NCBI RefSeq assembly: GCF_014069575.1
Contig: NZ_CP059675.1
Location: 1,674,001 to 1,738,000 of the forward strand
DNA: 64,000 nt
Origin: Schaalia sp. JY-X169
Lineage (GTDB): Bacteria; Actinomycetota; Actinomycetes; Actinomycetales; Actinomycetaceae
Direction of reading: 5' to 3'
In this document: positions 17,945-26,091 of the stretch, one piece after another
How positions within the stretch are numbered: the stretch's first letter is position 1
How the letters are laid out: each line of letters starts with the position of its first letter
Notes under the pieces: model-generated
Told to the model about the DNA's origin: nothing
What the model saw: the letters and a program-made list of their open reading frames with translations, nothing else
Database searches by the model: none
Made by a program: the position numbers and the translations under genes

Positions 17945-18553
17945 ATGCCGATTGATGAAGAGGGCAACCTGATCCCCGACTTTGGTGGTGGCAGCAACCA
18001 AGAGAAATCACAGGTAGGCGAGGGCGGAGCATCCTCGCCTGGATCCTCGGGACCGCGCAAGATGTGCTTCATCTGCTCCAAAGGAAACTTGGATATGGCC
18101 TATCCAGCACTGATCATGGGCAATGCCGCGCTTAGCGAGGGAATTGAAGTCGACTATTTCTTTACGTTCTGGGGATTGGACATCATCGATGTCAGGACGA
18201 TGGATGACCTGAAGTTCTCCTACGCTGGCAACACCGCAATGCACATGCCGCAGATGGAGCGGTTCGTTGGCGGCGGTGCGACGATGGGGTTCCCGCAGAT
18301 GCTTGCCGGAGTTCCTGGGATGACTGCATTCGGCACCAAGATGCTCAAGTCAATGATGGCTGAACAGGACATACCCACCATTCCCGAGTTCTTAGACCAC
18401 CTGTCAGCAATGGGCGCACACATGTATGCCTGCCAGCTCTCTGCAGAGATGATGCAGGTCAAGAAACCAATGCTGCATCCGGGTGTGGAGGGGATCATTT
18501 CGGCCGCTGACTTCATTGAGTTGTCCGAGGGCGCGCAGATCATCTTCGTCTAA
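17945..18553 (+). CDS. DsrE2-like (DsrE/DsrF/DsrH peroxiredoxin-like) protein
   Basis: The 202-residue protein follows a GAAAGGAAG-type site. After a Gly/Ser-rich leader of about 38 residues comes KMCFICSKGNLDMAYPALIM (Cys41, Cys44), then YFFTFWGLDII and GAHMYACQLSAEMM with Cys163, the conserved cysteine region of DsrE2 proteins. A Met-rich middle (MPQMERF, MGFPQML) may form a membrane-facing hairpin. DsrE2 proteins are sulfur transferases that pair with TusA or TusE/DsrC carriers. Here the carrier is the upstream TusE-like protein. The trio is one operon closed by a hairpin at 18562-18592. Confidence 0.88.
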   Translation: MPIDEEGNLIPDFGGGSNQEKSQVGEGGASSPGSSGPRKMCFICSKGNLDMAYPALIMGNAALSEGIEVDYFFTFWGLDIIDVRTMDDLKFSYAGNTAMHMPQMERFVGGGATMGFPQMLAGVPGMTAFGTKMLKSMMAEQDIPTIPEFLDHLSAMGAHMYACQLSAEMMQVKKPMLHPGVEGIISAADFIELSEGAQIIFV

Positions 18554-18561
18554 GGCAGGCA

Positions 18562-18592
18562 AGTGCCCGCACCCCAAGGGGATGCGGGCACT
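18562..18592. terminator. Hairpin terminator between convergent genes
   Basis: AGTGCCCGCACCCC pairs with GGGG-A-TGCGGGCACT around a 2-base loop with one bulge. It lies between the sulfur operon stop (18553) and the convergent stop at 18607, so it probably serves both strands. Confidence 0.75.
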
Positions 18593-18606
18593 AAAACCCG
18601 GTGGAA

Positions 18607-18957
18607 CTACTCACCCTCAGGCAGCATCGCCAGCAGATCCTTCGCGGCCTGCTCAACTGCACCGTGGTGGTACTGAGCGGCACGTTCCTGAGCGGCAATC
18701 AGGCCCGAACGGTAGACCTTATGGAAGTCGCCATACGGGAAGCTGTAGACAGACTTTTCGTTGTAGGAACCGCCGACCTTGACACCAAGGTGCCAGTTGC
18801 CGTAGGCCTTCATGCCATGCTCACGAACAAAATTATCCTGCTCGTTGGTGTCAGGGTTGACCTGATCCCAGTCTCCGTGCTGGTCGAGGACGTAGCGTCC
18901 GTCCTCGATCAGCTGACGGGCAAACTCAACTGCCTCTGGGTTCGCATCAATTGCCAT
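18607..18957 (-). CDS. Conserved hypothetical protein
   Basis: The 116-residue protein starts at ATG 18957 behind AGGAAGGG. It is acidic, soluble and mostly helical, with ARQLIEDGRYV at the N-terminus and the block KAYGNWHLGVKV .. FPYGDFHKVYRSGLIAAQ, followed by a helical AAQYHHGAVEQAAKDLLAML. I recall this FPYGDFxKVxRxGLIAA pattern in uncharacterised bacterial proteins but cannot attach a function. It appears monocistronic. Confidence 0.75.
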   Translation of the reverse strand: MAIDANPEAVEFARQLIEDGRYVLDQHGDWDQVNPDTNEQDNFVREHGMKAYGNWHLGVKVGGSYNEKSVYSFPYGDFHKVYRSGLIAAQERAAQYHHGAVEQAAKDLLAMLPEGE

Positions 18958-19070
18958 GGTGTTTCCCTTCCTAGGGATAGAGTCGACTTGGATTCAGTCT
19001 ACGACTTGGTGGGATGTATTGTCTGGTCGGGTTCCCTTGCGAGGAACTCCCAGAGTCCCATTCCTCTTCG

Positions 19071-20300
19071 CTATTCGGCCGTGTCTTGTGCCGCCCGTTG
19101 AAGTCTCCCGTAGGCCATGGCTGCCAGCGCCGCCGCCTGATCACCTAGAACTGCATCATCGAAGATGACGCGGGGTGAGTGGTTGAACTCCGTCGGATAA
19201 CCAGCCAATTCGGGGGGCGTGGTGAACAACCCCACGAAAGTACCCGGCACTTCCTGTAGGACAAAAGCGAAGTCTTCAGAGCCCATCATGGGGGAAGGGA
19301 TAATCGCTACCCTCTCATCACCGAACTGGCTGCGCATGTCCACGACCGCATCCTCGGTGGTGAGGTCATCGTTAATCGTCGAGGGATAAAGGACTAGGAA
19401 CTCGTAGTCCGCATCGCACCCATATGCTGCTGCCGTTGAGCGAACCACCTGCTCCAAGCCCTCACGAACCTGCGCGAGTGACTGGGCGGTGAGCGTACGG
19501 ATCGTCGCACCCAAGGTCACTGCGTCAGGAATTACGTTGACCGCGTTCTCTCCGGTACTTAGCTGCGTCACAGATACGACCACTGGATCGAAAGCGTTCA
19601 TCATGCGAGTCACGTAAGACTGAATGGCCAAGATGACCTGGGCCGCAACTGGCACGGGGTCGAGGGCTAGATGGGGAGAGGACCCGTGACCGCCACGTCC
19701 CCTGATCGTCACGTACATCTGGTTAGACCCGGCTGTTGCACAACCGTTCTTTGTTGCAAACACTCCGCGGGGGCCGGGTCCAACATGGATCGCGTAGGCC
19801 GCTATGGCACGTTCGCCCGATGCGTCAAGAACACCCTCGTCAAGCATGATCTGAGCCCCGCCTTTACCCTCTTCACCCGGTTGGAACATGAATACAACAT
19901 TTCCGGGCAAATCATCCTGGTGGGCGCTGAGCAGTCTTGCAGCACCAACCAGTCCTGCGGTGTGCAGGTCATGTCCGCACGCATGCATGGTGTCCCCCGT
20001 AGAGGCAAAAAACAGACCGGTCTGCTCGTGCATTGGGAGACCATCCGTGTCTCCCCGGAGCAACACTGTTGGGCCCGGCTTGCCACCGCGTAGCACCGCC
20101 GTCACGCTAGACAGTCCCCTACCCAGGGTTATCTCCAACGGCAGCCCCTCAAGTGCATCAAGGATCTTGGCTTGGGTTTGGGGGTTGTCGAGGCCGATCT
20201 CCGGCTCCAAGTGGATGGCGCGCCGCAGACTAACCAGTTCGTCGCGGATTTCTGCGGCCTCGCCCGCGAAGTCAGGCAGTGCTACTTTGCGATCACTCAT
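19071..20300 (-). CDS. M20-family metallopeptidase / amidohydrolase
   Basis: I take ATG 20300 as start: it overlaps the stop of the MFS gene by 8 bases (ATGAGTGA), so translation is coupled. The 409-residue enzyme is of the M20D type, like N-acyl amino acid and IAA-amino acid hydrolases. Metal- and catalysis-related motifs are visible: RGDTDGLPMHEQTG, HACGHDLHTAGLVGAA, PGEEGKGGAQIMLDEG and MMGSEDFAFVLQ. A dimerisation insert lies in the middle (RGRGGHGSSPHLALDPV). It probably releases an amino acid or aromatic acid from an N-acyl conjugate in the cytoplasm. The substrate is not predictable. Confidence 0.88.
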   Translation of the reverse strand: MSDRKVALPDFAGEAAEIRDELVSLRRAIHLEPEIGLDNPQTQAKILDALEGLPLEITLGRGLSSVTAVLRGGKPGPTVLLRGDTDGLPMHEQTGLFFASTGDTMHACGHDLHTAGLVGAARLLSAHQDDLPGNVVFMFQPGEEGKGGAQIMLDEGVLDASGERAIAAYAIHVGPGPRGVFATKNGCATAGSNQMYVTIRGRGGHGSSPHLALDPVPVAAQVILAIQSYVTRMMNAFDPVVVSVTQLSTGENAVNVIPDAVTLGATIRTLTAQSLAQVREGLEQVVRSTAAAYGCDADYEFLVLYPSTINDDLTTEDAVVDMRSQFGDERVAIIPSPMMGSEDFAFVLQEVPGTFVGLFTTPPELAGYPTEFNHSPRVIFDDAVLGDQAAALAAMAYGRLQRAAQDTAE

Positions 20301-21735
20301 GGACTTGCTTTCTCTTGTCGGGTAGTTCAACCGTGGCCATCATGAGGGCTGTCAACAGGAACAGTGCAATGCTGATGGCCCAGATCATGGTGTATCCACC
20401 CAGCTCTGTCATGCGCTGCTCGTCGCGGAATGCAACCAGGACTTGCTTGAAGACGGCCCCACCAACCGCACCTCCCATTGCGAGAAGGGCGGAGTAGATG
20501 CCGTTGGCAATGCCGGTTCGACCGGCTGGCGCTGCGTGTGACACAAGGGCGGGAAGTGCGCCAACCAGGATGCCGAGGCCGAACCCAGTGAGTATTCCCG
20601 ACACCCAGAACGCTGCAACCAGGTGCGGCATGGGTATCAGCAATCCCTGGCCAACGGCTCCCAACAGTGCCGCACCAAGCAGCGTGGTGCGCATACCCAG
20701 TCGGGCGGCAATGAAGGTTGACGCTAGGGCTCCAGCAGTCGCAAATACCAGCATTGAGGCGATCATTCCGGCAAGGACATCCGACGAGGCCGCAAATCCG
20801 TAGCCGTAGACTTCAGGGTCGCGGCTCAAGAAGTCCGCCAGGTTGGGCGGCGCGTCAATCATCACCGCGCCCATGGCAAAGGCCGCGACATAGAGAGGTC
20901 CCATCGACTTGGAAACAACCAGTCCAAAGTCAATGGCCGGGTCACTGGTCCTGCGTTCCCACCACACCCAGCCCACGAACAAGGCCACCGTCACTGCGAA
21001 GAGCGCCAATGAGGTCTTCGCATGTGAAGGTCCGATAAATGCGAGCGCCAAGATCAAGGCGACTAGGAAGGCGCCGAGGCCAACAAACCCAACCCAGTCG
21101 ATTTTCCCGGCTGAGAGGCGCACGTCCTCGGGCAGTTTCAGAAAAACCACCAGGGCAGAGAGTGCAACCATCACAGAGGGAATGAGCAGTGCGGCCACGA
21201 GGCTCGACATGACATCCTGGGCGATACCCGCCGCCACTGTCCCGAGCACGATGCCACCCATCAGCGATGCCGAGATGATGCTGATTGATCTTGACGCGGA
21301 CCCCCCGGCTGTTCGCACATAGATTATCGCGATCGCGAGTGGTAGCCACACTCCCAGCGGCCCGATAAAGATCCGCCCCAACAGCACAAGCGGATACGAT
21401 GGAAATACCGCAATCATTATCGTTCCAAGCAGAACAGCAACAATCGCCACGCGTAGGACTGTGCGGGGCCCGTGAATGTCACCCAGCCGGGCCATCAGTG
21501 GTACCAGAACTGCCGCGGCCATGGCCTGCGCGGTTTGGAACCAGTTCATGGCTTCACCGGAGACGCCGACGTGCTTCGCGAGATCGGGAAGAAGTGGGGT
21601 GTAGAAGCCCTGCACGAAACCGCTGGTGAGCTCCACAAAAACCAGAAAGATCAGGACCGATCCGACGGCACTCTTACTCTTTATCCCACCGTCGTCCGGC
21701 TCTGGCGCAACTTGGCCCTGTGCATCTGATGTCAT
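20293..21735 (-). CDS. MFS transporter, DHA2-like (14-helix type)
   Basis: The 480-residue membrane protein has the MFS loop motif RLGDIHGPRTVL after helix 2 and a second half beginning near residue 270. Length and helix count fit the DHA2/EmrB-QacA drug:proton antiporter group. It is the first gene of a two-gene unit with the overlapping M20 amidohydrolase, so it may export a conjugate or its product. No Shine-Dalgarno sequence precedes ATG 21735. A TAAACT box about 10 bases upstream would fit a leaderless message. Specificity unknown. Confidence 0.85.
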   Translation of the reverse strand: MTSDAQGQVAPEPDDGGIKSKSAVGSVLIFLVFVELTSGFVQGFYTPLLPDLAKHVGVSGEAMNWFQTAQAMAAAVLVPLMARLGDIHGPRTVLRVAIVAVLLGTIMIAVFPSYPLVLLGRIFIGPLGVWLPLAIAIIYVRTAGGSASRSISIISASLMGGIVLGTVAAGIAQDVMSSLVAALLIPSVMVALSALVVFLKLPEDVRLSAGKIDWVGFVGLGAFLVALILALAFIGPSHAKTSLALFAVTVALFVGWVWWERRTSDPAIDFGLVVSKSMGPLYVAAFAMGAVMIDAPPNLADFLSRDPEVYGYGFAASSDVLAGMIASMLVFATAGALASTFIAARLGMRTTLLGAALLGAVGQGLLIPMPHLVAAFWVSGILTGFGLGILVGALPALVSHAAPAGRTGIANGIYSALLAMGGAVGGAVFKQVLVAFRDEQRMTELGGYTMIWAISIALFLLTALMMATVELPDKRKQVHE

Positions 21736-21788
21736 ATACAGAGTTTAGGTCCCAGCACATGATGCGTATGACTGACGCCACCGTTGCG

Positions 21789-24533
21789 TTAGGGAGTCTT
21801 CTCTAGTTTCCGCGAAATGGCTTTCACCGCCTCCACAAAAAGGAAGGTCAGGAAGGCCAGAACGAGGACGAGCAGCCATGAACGCCAGCCAATGGGCGCC
21901 GACCCGAACCAGGAGTTCATGAAAGGCGTGTAGATGAAGATCATCTGCAGCACCACCAGAGCCCCGGCAGCCATCCAGATCAGACGGTTCCCAACAAGTA
22001 CCTGCCGTGTCAGTGCGGACGTGTTGAGGAACCTGGATGAGAACAGGAACGCCAACTGCGCAAAGGCAAGCATCGTCACGGCAGTGGTCTGCGCCTGAGC
22101 GTGCGTGAGCCCGTGGCTTTGACCGTAGAGGAACACACCGAGGCTCAGGCCACCAATTAGCAATGAAGTCAGTGCGATCAGTCTGATCTGCGCGCGAGGA
22201 AGAATCGACTCGTTAACGTCTCTTGGCTTCCGTTGCATGATGCCCGGCTCGGCGGGTTCCGCGGCGAGTGGCAGAGACAGCGTTATCGCCGTAACCAGGT
22301 TGATCCACAAGACTTGCACCGGGGAAAGTGGCATGGAGATGCCGAAAACAACCGCAACCAAAATCACGAGGGACTGCGCGCCGTTTGTTGGAAGAAGAAA
22401 GACAAGGGACTTGCGGATATTGTCGAAGATTCGCCGTCCCTCTTCGACAGCCTTCTCGATGGTCGCGAAGTTGTCATCCGCAAGGACGATGTCCGCAGCC
22501 TCTTTTGTTGCTTCGGTGCCCTTGATTCCCATAGCGACACCAACGTCAGCCCTTGTGATCGAGGGCGCGTCGTTAACTCCGTCGCCGGTCATTGCCACAA
22601 TCTCTCCACGAGACTGGAGTGCTCGAACAATGCGGATCTTATGCTCTGGACTGGTCCGCGCAAACACGTTCACGTCATGAACGCGCTGACGGAGCTCATC
22701 CTGGCTCATCGCCTCAATTTCGCTGCCGGTAATCGCCAGGGCCTGCGGATCGTCACCATCTGGCGCAATTCCCAGCTCCTGCGCGATCGCGACCGCAGTG
22801 CCAGCGTGGTCACCCGTAATCATCTTGACGCAGATACCAGCGTCATGCGCCTCTTTAATAGCTTGGACGGCCTCGGGACGTGGCGGGTCAACGATTCCGA
22901 ACAACCCAAGGAAGGTCAGACCCCTCAAATCGTCAATGCTGAACGTCTCGGGATCGATTCCACGCCCATCTTTGGAGGCTGCGCCGAGGACGCGCAAACC
23001 ATGGCTCGATAGCTCAGCGTTGCGTGCTTCCCAGGCGTCCTCGTCCAGTGAATAGGTAATGCCCTGGTCATCTGTCTCCTGCGTCGAACGCGCCAGGATC
23101 CTGTCCGGTGCTCCGTAGACATGGATGACGAGGCGCCCGTTAGGCATTTCATCCAGCGAAGCCGAGAACTTATGTTCGGAGTCAAAAGGCACCTCTGCAA
23201 GACGCTTCGTCTGATTGGGGATGCCTGCCTTCTGCGCCAGCACGGTCAAGGCACCCTCAGTTGGCGCCCCCACCAGTGTCCACTCACCGTTGCTCTTAGT
23301 GATCTCAGCATTGCTGGCAAGGGTTCCCGCTTCTATTAGCGCGGTGAGTCCCGGAGTCCTCGATACGTCGATCTCTTTGCCGTCAAACATGATTTGACCA
23401 TCGGGAGAATACCCTTCTCCACTAACCTGAAACGCCTGGTCACGAGTTGTTCCCTCACGAACAGTCATCTCATTTTGCGTCAGAGTGCCGGTCTTGTCCG
23501 AACAGATTGTGGTGACAGCTCCCAGTGTCTCCACCGACGCCATCTTGCGGGTGATTGCATTGCGGGAGGCCATCTGCTTGACACCTAGCGCCATGGTAAT
23601 CGTCACCAGCGCGGGCAAACCTTCAGGTACAGCAGCAACCGCGAAGCCTATGGCAGCAGAAATCAGCTCATCAATGTCCATGTGGTGGACGATCCGGCCA
23701 ATGAGAACCATGACGACGGCAATAATGCCGATACCGATCGCGATGTACTTCCCCAGCTTCGCCAGCTTGCGTGACAGAGGAGTGTCCATCTCCTCGACGT
23801 CGTCCACCATTTTGGTGATGCGACCAATCTCAGTGTTCATCCCGGTGGCGGTAACCACCCCGACAACATTGCCGCTTGAGACGATGGTTGAAGAGAAGAT
23901 CATTGAGGAACGATCCCCCACGCCCGCATCCGAGCCCACCGGGCGACTGTCCTTTTCGCTGGGTTCAGACTCCCCCGTCAGGGCGGCCTCGTCGACACGC
24001 AAGTTCGTGGACTCAAGTATCCGCAGGTCTGCAGGGGCTCTATCCCCTGCAGCCAGGCGAACAATGTCCCCGGGAACGAGATCCTCTGCCGGGACATTCA
24101 CCCACGCACCATCCCGAAGCACTTCGGCCTCAAGAGACAACATCTTCTTGATGCCTTCGAGGGCATTCTCAGCCTGCCCCTCCTGGATAAACCCCGTGAG
24201 GGCAATCGCCACTGCCGCCACCAGAATCACGGTGAAATCAACCCAGTCACCGATGATTGCTTTCAGGCCGGCCGAGCCGAGCAGGATGTAGATGAGGATG
24301 TCATCAAAATGGGCTAAAAACCGCAGAATGGCGGGTTTACGCTTCTTCGTGTCGAGGGCATTCGGTCCGTACTGTTTCAACCGCTCATGCGCTGCCGACT
24401 GGGTGAGTCCATCCTGGGTGGAGTCGAGCTCAACCAGTACCTGGTCAGTCGTAAGTGAGTAGTACCTGACGTCATCCCCGTCGGAGCGGACACCAATGCC
24501 ACCGGAGCCCGGCAGCGAGGCAGTTGTTGTCAT
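21789..24533 (-). CDS. P-type cation ATPase, Ca2+-transporting (type II) class
   Basis: The 914-residue protein has full P-type architecture: an N-terminal cation-ATPase domain (STQDGLTQSAAHERLKQYGP), actuator TGES (AALTGESEPSEKD), helix-4 PEGLPALVTI, phosphorylation site CSDKTGTLTQNE near residue 345, MITGDHAGTA and MTGDGVNDAPSI hinge motifs, then a C-terminal six-helix domain ending in a basic tail. PEGLPA in helix 4 is characteristic of type II (SERCA/PMR1-like) pumps, so Ca2+ or Mn2+ export is most likely. ATG 24533 follows an AGAGAGG site. It is monocistronic, with no regulator obviously attached. Confidence 0.9.
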   Translation of the reverse strand: MTTTASLPGSGGIGVRSDGDDVRYYSLTTDQVLVELDSTQDGLTQSAAHERLKQYGPNALDTKKRKPAILRFLAHFDDILIYILLGSAGLKAIIGDWVDFTVILVAAVAIALTGFIQEGQAENALEGIKKMLSLEAEVLRDGAWVNVPAEDLVPGDIVRLAAGDRAPADLRILESTNLRVDEAALTGESEPSEKDSRPVGSDAGVGDRSSMIFSSTIVSSGNVVGVVTATGMNTEIGRITKMVDDVEEMDTPLSRKLAKLGKYIAIGIGIIAVVMVLIGRIVHHMDIDELISAAIGFAVAAVPEGLPALVTITMALGVKQMASRNAITRKMASVETLGAVTTICSDKTGTLTQNEMTVREGTTRDQAFQVSGEGYSPDGQIMFDGKEIDVSRTPGLTALIEAGTLASNAEITKSNGEWTLVGAPTEGALTVLAQKAGIPNQTKRLAEVPFDSEHKFSASLDEMPNGRLVIHVYGAPDRILARSTQETDDQGITYSLDEDAWEARNAELSSHGLRVLGAASKDGRGIDPETFSIDDLRGLTFLGLFGIVDPPRPEAVQAIKEAHDAGICVKMITGDHAGTAVAIAQELGIAPDGDDPQALAITGSEIEAMSQDELRQRVHDVNVFARTSPEHKIRIVRALQSRGEIVAMTGDGVNDAPSITRADVGVAMGIKGTEATKEAADIVLADDNFATIEKAVEEGRRIFDNIRKSLVFLLPTNGAQSLVILVAVVFGISMPLSPVQVLWINLVTAITLSLPLAAEPAEPGIMQRKPRDVNESILPRAQIRLIALTSLLIGGLSLGVFLYGQSHGLTHAQAQTTAVTMLAFAQLAFLFSSRFLNTSALTRQVLVGNRLIWMAAGALVVLQMIFIYTPFMNSWFGSAPIGWRSWLLVLVLAFLTFLFVEAVKAISRKLEKTP

Positions 24534-24656
24534 CTGTTGGACCTCTCTTCTGAGCCTTCAGCCTAGAGGAGCACTACTGCCGTCCGATACTACCTGCCTG
24601 CCTTGCTGCCGAGAGTATTCAATACTCTTCCATCCCGTTGACAATTCAGCTAGTCT

Positions 24657-25292
24657 TTAAATTTTGCCTATCTCGGTTGCCAACGCGTTGAGGCGCTTGG
24701 TTGCCTCAGCAATCTGTTCCGGGGTACCTTCTACGCCCAACTCACGAACCTTGCCCAACAGAGTGTGGGCCGCATGGCGCAGCGCCTTGGCGCCCTCGAA
24801 ATCATCGGAGTCTCCGGCCCAGATGGAAGCGATCTTTTCCGTGTTTTCTTCGACGAACTCCCGTCCCGCATCGGTGACTTCGAAGTCGTTTCGCCCTCCC
24901 CCCGTAGGCAGAGCAACAACGAACCCCTCATCTACCAGTTGGGAAAGAGTTGGGTACACCGACCCGGGACTCGTTCGCCACACTCCACCGGTCTTCTCTT
25001 CGATCCTCTTGATGAGGGCGTAGCCACTTCCGCTTTCTTCCGCCAGCAGTGAAAGCAGTGCCAGCCGCACGTCTCCGCGCCGCGCTCGGCCTCCACGCCG
25101 TGGACCTCCAGGTCCACCTGGACCGTTGCCCCGGGGTCCTCCTCCGCGGCGGCCACGGCCTACGTGACCATCGTGGTGGCCACGCTCTTCACAACCTCCA
25201 CGCCCCTGCGGCCCACCATGGTGACCACCGTGGCCTCCGAATCCATCATGGGGATACGGGGCCATTGCGTATACATTCTCTCGTAGTCTCAC
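24657..25292 (-). CDS. PadR-family regulator with a His/Gly/Arg-rich N-terminal extension
   Basis: GTG 25292 is preceded by AAAAAGGAGG at 7 bases, so I prefer it to the GTG at 25340. The 211-residue protein carries about 65 residues rich in Gly, His and Arg (GFGGHGGHHGGPQGRGG..), then the PadR winged helix (DVRLALLSLLAEESGSGYAL, TSPGSVYPTLSQLVDEGFV) and a C-terminal helical dimerisation part. PadR proteins repress by binding palindromes. The matching pair at 25343-25394 lies just upstream. The His-rich segment may bind metal. Together with the divergent Cys-rich gene this suggests a metal or thiol-stress circuit, which is inference. Confidence 0.88.
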   Translation of the reverse strand: MRLRENVYAMAPYPHDGFGGHGGHHGGPQGRGGCEERGHHDGHVGRGRRGGGPRGNGPGGPGGPRRGGRARRGDVRLALLSLLAEESGSGYALIKRIEEKTGGVWRTSPGSVYPTLSQLVDEGFVVALPTGGGRNDFEVTDAGREFVEENTEKIASIWAGDSDDFEGAKALRHAAHTLLGKVRELGVEGTPEQIAEATKRLNALATEIGKI

Positions 25293-25342
25293 GATGAGAC
25301 CTCCTTTTTGTTTTGCATGTGACGACACGTTGTCGAACACGT

Positions 25343-25394
25343 TACCGATATATCGTTACATACACCGCATGCCCCTGTCAACGATATATCGGTA
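25343..25394. promoter_or_regulatory. Paired inverted operators in the padR / cys-rich intergenic region
   Basis: TACCGATATATCGT (25343-25356) and its exact reverse complement ACGATATATCGGTA (25381-25394) share the palindrome CGATATATCG and are separated by 24 bp. CGATATATCG-type palindromes are what PadR proteins usually recognise. The sites lie 51 bp from the padR start and 112 bp from the divergent gene, so one dimer pair could control both. Confidence 0.75.
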
Positions 25395-25506
25395 GCGATC
25401 TTTGGATGGTACAGCTTCTGTCGAATCGGAGCCACGAAGCGTAGACTTCTCATTAGTTCAACAGGAGTTGCGTTGCTTCCACAACCACTCCACACAGGAG
25501 GCGATC

Positions 25507-26091
25507 ATGGCCGATACCGAAGCAAACGTCCTCGGCGAAGTGTCACCGGAAAGTACTTGCGACTGTGAGAAATGCAGGTGTAAGACTTGCGCGGCAACAA
25601 AAGAGGGCGATTGTGCATGCTGTAACCACGGCTGTCACTGCTGCGGGGAGAATGACCTGCCTTGCGGGTGTGAGGATGACTGCGGGTGCGAACCTGAAGA
25701 CTGCAACTGCAGCCACGGACCATGTGTCTCCGACACGGGAGCCTGCGCTTGCGGATGCGGTGGCCACGGCGACGTCCACGTCTGCCCCGTATGTGGCATG
25801 AAGGTGGAAGAAGGGGCCGACTGCGCGTGCGTCTGTCACCACCGCGCACCTTTCATTTGCTTACCCTTCACCCACTCTTTGTCTCGTAGCATTCCTAGCG
25901 GCCTCCGTACGGCAATCGGAGTCGTCGCTTTCGCAGATCTAGCTCTCAAGGTCGTCGCCTTGCGCCGCGCCCTCAAGCGAGAGGACAAGGGTTGGGTTCT
26001 CCCACTAGCAGTCCTCAACACCCTGGGTATTCTGCCGACCATCTACCTCTCCACCCACCCCAGGACCAATCTAGACAATGAGCCAAAGTAG
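25507..26091 (+). CDS. Cys-rich (metallothionein-like) domain fused to a small membrane domain
   Basis: The 194-residue protein starts at ATG 25507 behind AGGAGG (25496-25501). Residues 18-118 contain 27 cysteines, mostly as CxC, CC and CxxC (CDCEKCRCKTC, HCCGEN, CGCEDDCGCE, CPVCGMKV), with several His and many acidic residues, like a multi-metal-binding domain. Residues from about 128 form two hydrophobic helices (RTAIGVVAFADLALKVVALR, KGWVLPLAVLNTLGILPTIYL) resembling the DUF5652 membrane domain. It is divergent from a PadR gene with paired operators between. The C-terminus overlaps the GNAT gene by 14 bases. A membrane-tethered metal or redox buffer is my inference; I know no characterised protein with this combination. 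Confidence 0.8.
   Translation: MADTEANVLGEVSPESTCDCEKCRCKTCAATKEGDCACCNHGCHCCGENDLPCGCEDDCGCEPEDCNCSHGPCVSDTGACACGCGGHGDVHVCPVCGMKVEEGADCACVCHHRAPFICLPFTHSLSRSIPSGLRTAIGVVAFADLALKVVALRRALKREDKGWVLPLAVLNTLGILPTIYLSTHPRTNLDNEPK

Noticed and set aside
25402-25506. N-terminal extension of the Cys-rich protein
   Set aside because: The strong AGGAGG directly before ATG 25507 fixes the start; the upstream frame is promoter and operator DNA.
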